From positions 73,572,635-73,636,634 of the forward strand of contig OY726569.1 of the NCBI GenBank assembly GCA_963383645.1: DNA of 64,000 nt. Direction: 5' to 3'. This document shows positions 22,993 to 64,000 of the stretch, piece by piece. The stretch comes from Muscardinus avellanarius (lineage: Eukaryota; Chordata; Mammalia; Rodentia; Gliridae). Each line of letters begins with the position of its first letter. Positions within the stretch are counted from its first letter, which is position 1. The translations under genes were made by a program, and so were the position numbers. Below the pieces are notes generated by a model. That model had not been told where the DNA came from, did not search any database, and saw nothing but the letters and a program-made list of their open reading frames with translations.

Positions 22993-23930
22993 TACATATG
23001 GTTTCTTCTCCCTGCCTCACTCTCCTGCTTCGGGCCTCCATGATGTGAGCACAGCCCATGTTCTCTCCCTTTCTCCACTTCCTGCCCTCATGCCCTGAGG
23101 TCCATGGCCCCCGGCCTCACATGGACTGAACCTGAAACTGTAAGAAAATAAATCTTCTTTTGTCTAGGTTGCATGGTCAGTCTTTAGATTATAGTTGCAA
23201 GAATGCTGATGGATATAGACATTGATCGCCGGCACTGCCAGCGGGCTCTGTGCTTGTACCCAGCTTGTTCTTGCCTCTGGGAGAAACTACACCATGGGGT
23301 CTACTGCAAGCAGCTTCACTCAGACAGAGGAGATGTGGATGGGGGGCATAAGCATCTGTTACAGGGAGCCCACCCAGACTGGAGGCTCAGCCTCTTGTAG
23401 GCTGTAAATTTCCTGAGAGCAGAGACTATGCTATTCTTCTGCCCACTGGGTCCTGGAGACCCTTTCAGGAAATGCATGAGATTATTAGCACCCCAAAACA
23501 CTACCCTTAAAATGGCACCTTGGTATTTGAAAAAACAGCAAAATCGGACCTTTCCCTCTCTCCTCCACAAACACCCTCATGTGAGAGGTGTCCTGCCCTA
23601 CATGCTGCATAAGGGGAGACACAGGGACACCAAGAAGAGTGTGAGCACGCAGGCCCGGCTGACTAGGTTTCCTCCAGTTAGTCACCATTAGATCACATCC
23701 TTTTGTTCTCCAATCACACTTACACATGACTGTTCGTAAAAATACTCAAGCAGCCTTGTTTCTTTGGGCTTCATTTCTGGAGGCTCCTAGGTCCACACGA
23801 CGTGTCTTGTATTGTTAAGCTTTCTTCTGGTTCATCTCGTTGCCATCAGAGTGTGACCAATGAGCCTGCAATGAGTGAGAAGGAGAAAGGATCTCTTCAA
23901 TCTACATGCTCAAAATGCACAGGCTCCTGA
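22993..23930. other. Unique or old-repeat stretch
   Basis: 23000-23220 has an LTR-like end (CTGAAACTGTAAGAAAATAA). The rest is unrecognised and no gene is seen. Confidence 0.4.
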
Positions 23931-23934
23931 GTGG

Positions 23935-24472
23935 TGCAGGGGATTGAACTCTGGGGACATTCTAGCTCTGAGCTACTCCCAGCCTTATTTATTTATTTAT
24001 TTATTATTTATTTATTTATTTATTTATTTTTTGCAGTACTGGGAATTGAACCCAGGGGCTTCTACTCCTGAGCTATACCCCCATCCCTATTTTTTATTTA
24101 TTTTTAACTTTTATTTGTTTTTTTTTTTTTTTTGCGGGTCTGGGGTTGGAACCCAGGGATATTTGACCCCCGAGCTACACCCCCCGCCCTATATTTTTAT
24201 TCTTTATTTTGAACAGGGTTTCACTAAGTTGCAAAGGGCCTCCCTAAGTTGCTGAGGCTGTCTGCGAACTGTGATTCTCCTGTTTCAGCCTCCCGAATAC
24301 TGGGATTACAAGCGTGCACCACCACGCCCATCTTATTTTTTATTCTTAAAATGGGGTCTCAATAAGTTGCAGAGGGCCTCTTTAAGTAGCAGAGGCTGGC
24401 TTTGAACCTGCCATCCTCCTGTCTCAGCCTCCCAAGTACTAGGATCACAAGCATGTGCCACCACACCTGGCT
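23935..24472 (-). repeat. Cluster of four reverse SINEs with ATTT repeat
   Basis: ID half 23935-23985, (ATTT)n to 24030, ID half 24032-24110, dimer 24118-24330, left half 24333-24472. Confidence 0.8.
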
Positions 24473-24528
24473 CTTCAATGCTTTTTAAGAGCCTATAGGA
24501 ATAGATCTTTATGGGTTTGGGAAAGAGA

Positions 24529-24676
24529 AGGGCATGGTAGCACACACATGCCTGCAATCCCAGTACTTGGGAGGCTGAGATAGGAGGATCATGGCTCTAT
24601 TTTGAAATAAAAAGGGCTGAGTAGTAGAATGCCCCTGGTTTCCACCTTCAGTACCAAAAATAAATAAGTAAATACG

Positions 24677-24712
<36 letters not shown>
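24529..24712 (+). repeat. Forward SINE with internal deletion and AAAT tail
   Basis: SINE 24529-24658, then (AAAT)n. Confidence 0.8.
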
Positions 24713-25200
24713 AAATGGGCTGTGTTGCACTCCCACCCCACAGGTTTACCAAGGAGGGGGCTGCCCCAAACAACCCTCATCGTGAAGACACTCTGAACCC
24801 CAAGACCACCTTATTTGCCTTATTGGCTTCTTAACAACTGTAGGTTGATGAGCCCCGGGCATTGGCAAAGAACGCTGCCCAAGATGGGACCCGCTAGGCA
24901 AGTTTTCAGAGTCCTAAGCCAGCACCCTCTGGACATGTCAATTTACACAGCCAATCGACCTTTAGGAGGACCCTGGTCCCGCCCCCTGCTCCATCATTCC
25001 CATGATGGGGAATACTGCTCCGGGATGGGAGGAGATGCTGTTTGTCTGATTTCAGCAAGAACCAAGACATATTTATATTGCGCTACCCATAGATTCTGAT
25101 ATTCAACTTGCACCCCCACCCCTGCAAAAATTAGTCAAGTAGTCTCTTCTTTATAGGACCAGGCTGGGCTCAGGGATTCCTATTTTAAAAGTAGTCTTTT

Positions 25201-25412
25201 AGCTGAGCGGGGGGTGGGGGGGAATGCTTAATCCCAGTACTTGGAAGGCTGAGACAGGAGGATTGCAGGTGTGAAGTCAGCCTCAGCAACTTAGGCTCTC
25301 AGCAACTTAGTGAGAACTTGTTTTCAAAAAAATAAAATAAAATAAATATGTCTGAGGGTATAGCCCAGAGGTAGACGGCCCACAGTTTCCTCCCCAGTAC
25401 CACAAGAAAAGT
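25201..25412 (+). repeat. Older SINE
   Basis: Forward dimer. Its start is degraded to a G-rich run (GGGGGGTGGGGGGG). Confidence 0.75.
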
Positions 25413-25571
25413 AATCTTTTAAGTAGTTTGTTTCCAGAAGCTGGCTCCCCCAGGTTGACAAACTTGCATTGTTGGTTATATGAGGGGACTTCTAAGCAAG
25501 AAGACAAGACTGGAAATGGAAGATGCTAGAAGGGGGCAGTTAGAAAGTTTATATTAAAGTAATCTGCAGTT

Positions 25572-25990
25572 AGGTACAGGGGTGCACGCCTGTAATCCTA
25601 GTACTTGGAGGCTTAGGAGGCCAGCCTGGGGAACTTAGGGAGACTCTGTTTCAACATAAAAAAGAGCTGGGGGTGTAGCTCAATGGCAGCCCCCGGGCTG
25701 TGCGGGTCGTGTTCTCGTGGCCTGCAACAATTGGGCCCTGCCATTCTGTTCTGTCCCCACGCTCAGCCTGGTCGGTATGGTGCCTAGTGTGTAGGCCGGT
25801 TCCACAGCGAGGCATGTTGGCACACGCCTGTAATCACAGTACTTGGGAGGCTGAGCTAGGAGGATCACAGGCTTGAGACCAGCCTCAGCAACTTAGCAAG
25901 ACCCTGTTTCAAAATAAAAAATAAAAAGGGTTGGGGGTGTAGCTCAGAGGTGGAACGGCCCTGGATTCAATCCCCAGCACCACACACACA
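25572..25990 (+). repeat. Two forward SINEs
   Basis: A shortened copy at 25572-25695 and a full dimer at 25803-25990. The latter's ID half is part of the inverted repeat. Confidence 0.8.
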
Positions 25991-26882
25991 GTGTAGTAAT
26001 CATACTCACTGACATTTATGCCAGGGACAGAAGGACGCTAGCAGGATCAGCCTCATTTGAGGAGGTCATTTGCCCAAGGTGACCCAGAGAGCTGGTGGTG
26101 GGCAGACGTGAGCTGGCTGGCCTCGCGCGCCAGGCAGTGGTATTCACACGAGGTCGCATCTCTTCCCTTGGGGCCACGGGCAGAGCCCAGTCTAAGGCTG
26201 TGTTGAAGAGCTGTGGGCCTTAGATCAGAGGTACTCCCATCACCCATACCACCAGCAAATGCATCAGAGAGCCAAGCCTCTGCCCTCCTCGCCCTCAGTA
26301 AACCTAACCGGTCTCCATCCTGGTGCTATGGCTGGGATGTGACATGTCCCCCAAGGCCCATGTATGGAAGGCCAGTTCTTAGACCGTGGTGCTACTGGGA
26401 GGTAGAGGAACCTTTAGGAAGTGGAGCCTATTGGAGGGAAGTTAGGTCATTGGGGTGTGCACTCTCAAAGGGAGAGATTGGGGCCCCAGCTCCTTCCCAT
26501 TTATGCTTCTTGTCCTCCAGGAAATAAGAAGACCATTACCAGGCCCTCCTTACATGACCTCAAAGGCAACAGTGGGCTGAAACCTAAGGTCATGAGCCAA
26601 AGTAAGCCTTCCAAAGTAAGCCTTCCAAAGTAATTCCCCATGATGGGGAATACTGCTCCAGGATGGGAGGAGATGCTATTTGCCTCTATGTGCCAGCTCA
26701 CGTCTGCCCACCACCAGCTCTCTGGGTCACCTTGGGCAAATGACCTCTTCAAATGAGGCTGATCCTGCTAGCGTCCTTCTGTCCCTGGCATAAATGCCAG
26801 TGAGTATGATTACTACACTGTGTGTGGTGCTGGGGATTGAATCCAGGGCCGTTCCACCTCTGAGCTACATCCCCAACCCTTT
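25925..26882. repeat. Large inverted repeat, arms about 192 bp and 98% identical
   Basis: Arm 1 is 25925-26117 (SINE ID half plus unique DNA). Arm 2 is 26692-26882 in reverse. By eye there are three mismatches and a 2-nt CA length difference. The spacer is 574 bp. Confidence 0.9.
26320..26632 (+). repeat. MaLR-type LTR remnant
   Basis: GGGATGTGACATGTCCCCCA, then GAGCCAAAGTAAGCC, resembles an MST/MLT-like LTR. Its end carries a 15-bp tandem duplication (agtaagccttccaa, 26601-26632) where the rearranged block begins. Confidence 0.5.
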
Positions 26883-27059
26883 GATGGGGAATACTGCTGG
26901 ACAGCTCTGAGCTGGTCCAGCAGACACAGCACCCTCCAAGACAGGCTGAGCGCTCAGAGGGCTCTACGGCCAGAGAGAGACGCTGTTTGCAGAGATTACT
27001 TTTCATGAGGCTGTCAACAAAGTCACTAGGAAGGTATGGTCAGAGGCAGATAAAAATAA

Positions 27060-27376
27060 ATGTCCCAGTGCTTGGGAGGCTGAGACTGGAGGATTGCACA
27101 GGTTCGAAGCCAGCCTCAGCTACTGAGTGAGGCTCTCAGCAACTTAGTGAGACCCTGTTTCCAAATAAAAGTACAAAGCCCGGTGTGTTGGCACACGCTT
27201 GTAATTCCAGCATTCGGGAGGCTGAGACCAGAGGATCGCGGTTTGCGAACAGCCTCAGGTACTTGGTGAGGCCCTCCGCAAGTTAGAGACCCTGTTTCAA
27301 ATAAAGAATAAAAAAAATAGGGCAGGGGGTGTAGTTCAGAGGTTGAATGCCCCTGGGTTCCATCCCCAGACCCGCA

Positions 27377-27416
<40 letters not shown>

Positions 27417-27545
27417 TATAAAATAGGTCTGGAAGTGTAGCCCAGAGGTAGAAAGCCCCTGGTTCTAGTACCAAAAAAAAAGAAGAAAGAAAGGAAGAAG
27501 GAAGGAAGGAGAGAAAGAAAGAAAGGGAAAAAAGAAAAAAAAATG
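27060..27545 (+). repeat. Forward SINE cluster with AAT and GAAA/GAAG repeats
   Basis: Left half 27060-27177, dimer 27177-27375, (AAT)n to 27415, ID half 27416-27470, purine repeat 27480-27545. Confidence 0.8.
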
Positions 27546-27925
27546 CACTGCTTACCCAGGCAGGGAGAGAAACAGTAAATTCATCCCACAGATAAAGGAA
27601 CAGCAAACCTCCAAGGATAGAGAATCCCACCACCCCTAGTGGGCAAGGGTGAAATACCCAGCATGCCCAGGGGTGAATAATGTAGGTCAGACCAAAGACA
27701 CGGGCTTGGGACCCTGGTATTGCAGCAGGCACTGCCTATAAGTTGATGCTGCGCTCACCTTGGCAAGTGTATAAGCACCTCCATTTGTGTTGTAGATTAG
27801 AATTTCCATGTAATACATATCACAGCTCTAAACCTTGGGTCCCAAAAGCCAGCAGGAAGGAAAGGATTTTAATATCTATTTTAAAAAATAAGTAAGCCAG
27901 GTGTGGTGGTGCACACCTATAATCC

Positions 27926-28058
27926 CAGCCCAGGTCTCGGCCACCTAAAACGGTCACTGGTGGACTTGGACGTCACTCAGACCCACAGCCATCTTTGGCC
28001 CAGGCACCAAGGGATTTGCAGGAGCCACTGATCCCTCTAATAATATAGAAAAGACTCA
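27926..28058 (-). repeat. Diverged inverted copy of an intron-20 segment
   Basis: Roughly 85-90% identical by eye to the reverse complement of 33912-34040, with one indel of about 8 nt. It follows a truncated SINE start at 27895-27928. Family unknown. Confidence 0.7.
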
Positions 28059-28133
28059 GTGAGAATCTAGAAGAAATTTGGGGAGAGAAGGTTCCTGAGG
28101 GCTAGGTTTCCTTTCTATAAAACACATGGGTCA

Positions 28134-28316
28134 GCCAGGCATGGTGACACATGCCTGGAATCAATCTCAGTACTGGGGGGAGGGGATGAGACAGGAGGAT
28201 CGCAGGCTCGAGGACAGCCTCAGCAAGTATGAGACCATCATTAACCTAGTGAGACCCTGTTTTAATAAAATAGGTTTGGGGTAGATAGGAGGTAGAATAT
28301 TCCCGGCTTCAATCCC

Positions 28317-28372
<56 letters not shown>
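28134..28372 (+). repeat. Older SINE ending in a long AC microsatellite
   Basis: SINE 28134-28319; (AC)n 28319-28372. Confidence 0.85.
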
Positions 28373-28375
<3 letters not shown>

Positions 28376-28772
28376 TAACAGTCAGTACTGATACTTCAGG
28401 CTGTTAGCTTTGTCACTCATGGCAACCTGTGAACTTAGAATGTCTGAACGCATAAGAGAATCTGGTATGTGTAAGTTATGTGGTTTTAGTCTGAAAGATG
28501 TAATTGAAATTAGACAGGTGACTTTAATTTGGAGGTGGAAGGGAACTGGCTGTTAGTAAACCCCAGTAGATCGCTCAAGGGAACTTGATTGACTACATTG
28601 ATAACATTTTCAATTGCTTTGTGTTGAGCAAGACTTCACAGCTTGTCTTTGAATATGCCTGAATTGGGATGTCCTGGAGAGAGTATTATTAACGCTTATA
28701 AATATGGTTTAGAATGTTTATTACAAAAAAAAGTGCATTGTCAAAATAGCCACTTACTTCAAATGACTTATA
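28373..28772. other. Unique stretch
   Basis: AT-rich; nothing recognised. Confidence 0.4.
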
Positions 28773-29125
28773 CTTTTTTTTTTTGGTGGTACTAGGGGTG
28801 GAACCCAGGGGCTTTTCTACCTCCAGGCTACACTCCCAGACCTATTTTATACTTTATTTGGAAACAGGGTCTCACTAAGTTGCGGAGGGCCTCACCAAGT
28901 AGCTGAGGCTGTTCGCAAACCGCGATCCTCTGGTCTCAGCCTCCCGAATGCTGGAATTACAAGCGTGTGCCAACACACCGGGCTTTGTACTTTTATTTGG
29001 AAACAGGGTCTCACTAAGTTGCTGAGAGCCTCACTCAGTAGCTGAGGCTGGCTTCGAACCTGTGCGATCCTCCTGTCTCAGCCTCCCAAGCGCAGGGATT
29101 ACAAGCGTGCGCCACCACGCCCAGC
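28773..29125 (-). repeat. Two reverse SINEs
   Basis: Dimer 28773-28985; left half 28986-29125. Confidence 0.85.
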
Positions 29126-29129
29126 GTTA

Positions 29130-29364
29130 CTATACTATCAATTTTTTTTTTTTTTTTTTTTTTTTGGTGGTACTGGGGTTCCTGGAAGCCCTTCTACCTC
29201 CGGGCTACACTCCCAGACCTATTTTTACATTTTCATTTTGGAAACAGGGTCTCCTAAACCAGCGCGCGCGGCTGGCTTCGAACCTGCGCGATCCTCTTGT
29301 CTCTGCCTCCCAAGCGCGGGGATTACAAGCGTGCGCCACCACGCCCGGCTATACTATCAATTTT
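29130..29364 (-). repeat. Young-subfamily SINE with 15-bp TSD
   Basis: The copy lies at about 29142-29349, flanked by tatactatcaatttt. It is nearly identical to the copies at 30618-30802 and 35135-35321. Confidence 0.9.
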
Positions 29365-29427
29365 ATAAGCGCACAACTAACCTAACTCCAGATCAAGGAA
29401 GTAGCATATTGTTTACCTTTATTTACT

Positions 29428-29641
29428 TACATACTTGTGGTACTGGGGATAGAACCTAGGGGCATGTTCTTCCCCTAAGCTACACTCAGTCCTATTTTTT
29501 TGAAATAGGGTCTCATTAAGTTGCTGAGGACCTCACTAAATTGCTTAAGCTCACTAAGTATCTGAGGCATAAGCTGGCCTCGAACCTGTGATCCTCCCAA
29601 GTACTGGGAACATAGGCAGCTATAATCCCACTACACCCAGC
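29428..29641 (-). repeat. Older SINE
   Basis: Reverse dimer with small internal insertions. Confidence 0.8.
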
Positions 29642-30222
29642 TGTTTGTTCATTTTTAAAGGAGCATTTATGGATGTGGACTCTACCTGTCCCATTCAAAA
29701 CCTCTCTCCCAAACAGCCGTATAACCTCAGCTGCAAAATTATGTTTCTCTATCACTCTGTGCTACTAACGATCGTCTCCACTGCCCTGCATTCTGGGCAA
29801 AAGCTTCAGGGAGGAGGTGTGTAAGAAAATGGGGAAACCTACAGCTAACCACCTAGGGGATGTTGTTAAAAACGCCTGATTCAGTTGACTGGGGTGGACC
29901 CTGAGATTGTGCATTTCCAAGCTCCAGGGCGGCACTGGACAGCTGCTACGGATGGCGTGTGTGTGCGTGTGTGTGTGTGTGTACACGCACTGCTAAGGGT
30001 CCCCACATGCTCTCCTGCTCCTCCTGGGAGACAATCTACATAGGAAGGAGTGAAGTAACTGAGAACTCAAGCTGTTCCCTGTTGTAAAAATAAAAGGAGC
30101 GGGGCACATACTGACGTCACAGAGCTGTGCGACACTGTACAGAAAAGGGTGGGTAGACCATCAGGGAGACCCTTATACATTCACGACCTTATTTTCAACT
30201 GCAGAGTCCTGTGAGGAAATCA
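29642..30222. other. Unique stretch with short TG repeat
   Basis: TG-rich 29956-29980; otherwise nothing recognised. Confidence 0.4.
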
Positions 30223-30453
30223 CCCTTTCCTTTTTTTTTTTCCTTTTTTTTTTTTTTGTGGTACTGGGGATTGTGGGGATTGAACCCAGGGGCATTCCAC
30301 CTCCAAGCTACACCCCCAGCCCCATTTTTTTTTTTTTATTGTTTAAACAGGGTCTCACTAAATTGCAGAGGGCCTCCCTCACTAAGTAGCTGAGGCTGGT
30401 CTCAGCCTCCCAAGTACTAGGATTACAGGCATGTGTCTGCCACCATGCCCAGC
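30223..30453 (-). repeat. Older SINE
   Basis: Reverse dimer with T-rich linkers. Confidence 0.8.
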
Positions 30454-30474
30454 TACCCTTTCCTTTCCTTTCTG

Positions 30475-30573
30475 TTTTTTTGTTTGTTTTGTGGTAGTGG
30501 GAATTGACCCCAGGGGACTTCTACCTCCAAACTACACCCCAACACCCCCAGCCCTATTTATTTATTTATTTAC

Positions 30574-30617
<44 letters not shown>

Positions 30618-30955
30618 TTGGTGGTACTGGGGTTCCTGGAAGCCCTTCTACCTCCGGGCTACACTCCCAGACCTATTTTTACATTTTTATTTGGAAACAG
30701 GGTCTCTTAAGCCAGCGCACACAGCTGGCTTCGAACCTGCGCGATCCTCCTGTCTCTGCCTCCCAAGCGCGGGGATTACAAGCGTGCGCCACCACGCCCA
30801 GCGCCCTATTTATTTTTAATCTTTATTTTGAAACAGGGTCTCACTAAGTTGCAGAGGGCCTCACTAAGTATCTGAGGCTGGTGTGAACCTGTGATCCTCC
30901 TGTCTCAGCCTCTCAAGTACTGGGATTACAAGCGTGTGCCATCAGGCCCAGCTTA
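30475..30955 (-). repeat. Young SINE nested in an older reverse SINE
   Basis: The older copy is 30475-30560 and 30803-30955. (ATT)n lies at 30575-30617 and the young copy at 30618-30802. gccctatttatttt occurs at both junctions. Confidence 0.85.
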
Positions 30956-31207
30956 CCTTTTCCTTTTCAAAGTGAAGAAACTAAAATATAAGACTGAAAA
31001 TATCAGGGTCAAAAAGCATCAGAGGTGGGTAGAAGCGCCCCCTCTAGTATCCTTATCTAACTCGCTCCACTTATCTTATCACCCCCACTCCCAGGAAAAA
31101 AGCAAGCAGCAAAGATGCTCTAGGAGCCGTGTTTTAATGCGGTCCATGCCAAGCAATACCAAAGTTGCCTATAATTTCCCAGTCTGTCCCATTTTTGGTA
31201 GGCAGTG
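30956..31207. other. Unique stretch just beyond the ACTN1 3' end
   Basis: A weak CTCF-like AGCGCCCCCTCTAGT lies near 31034. No gene. Confidence 0.4.
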
Positions 31208-31391
31208 GTTTTTTTTGAGTGGGTACTGGGGATGGAACCCTTCTCCGGGCTACACTCCCAGACCTATTTTATATTTTTTTAATTTGGAAACGGGGTCTCT
31301 TAAGCCAGTGAGGCTGGCTTTGAACCTGCGCGATCCTCCTGTCTCCGCCTCCCAAGTGCGGGGATTACAAGTGTGCGCCACCACGCCCGGC
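31208..31391 (-). repeat. Young-subfamily SINE just downstream of ACTN1
   Basis: Reverse copy about 100 bp beyond the inferred cleavage site. Confidence 0.88.
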
Positions 31392-31489
31392 AGTATTATT
31401 TTTTAAAGTACACACTAGTAAAGAGGATAACCATACCTCTGAAGAGACTTAAAAATTAGAAGCCACATAAATTATATTCCTTAAAACAG

Positions 31490-64000
<32,511 letters not shown>

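Overview
The window is vertebrate nuclear DNA and most probably comes from a squirrel-family rodent (Sciuridae: ground squirrel, marmot, prairie dog or tree squirrel). It is crowded with dimeric SINEs made of a 7SL/B1-like left half, with its own A and B boxes, joined to a tRNA/ID-like right half that reads GGCTGGGGGTGTAGCTCAG and ends CCCCAGTACC. This B1-dID architecture is typical of sciurid genomes. The species cannot be fixed from the sequence alone.

The only protein-coding gene I can support is ACTN1 (alpha-actinin-1). It lies on the minus strand from about 31490 to beyond 64000. Exons 5 to 21 were placed one by one with GT-AG borders. With exon 19a they give residues 143-892 of an 892-residue protein with an open frame throughout. 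They cover the second calponin-homology domain (exons 5-7), the neck (exon 8), four spectrin repeats (about exons 9-18) and the calmodulin-like EF-hand domain (exons 18-21). Both cassette exons, 19a (calcium-sensitive, non-muscle) and 19b (calcium-insensitive, smooth muscle), are intact. Exons 1-4 and the promoter lie outside the window.

Bases 1 to about 31490 are 3' flank without a recognisable host gene. The flank holds several dozen SINEs, an ancient L1 fragment, MIR and MaLR-type LTR remnants, and a broken gammaretrovirus-like provirus (about 12.8-23.0 kb). The provirus is itself invaded by other repeats, including a 2.78-kb LINE-1 with matching target-site duplications. That LINE-1 keeps an intact 305-codon ORF1 and has no ORF2.

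Four observations stand out. First, a decayed second copy of exon 8 (an '8b'-type exon) remains in ACTN1 intron 8, with good splice sites but a broken frame. Second, about 420 nt upstream of exon 19b contain no AG, which implies a distant branch point and explains the 19a/19b exclusivity. Third, the ORF1-only LINE resembles a half-L1. Fourth, a recent templated rearrangement at 25.0-26.9 kb carries a 190-bp inverted repeat of about 98% identity.
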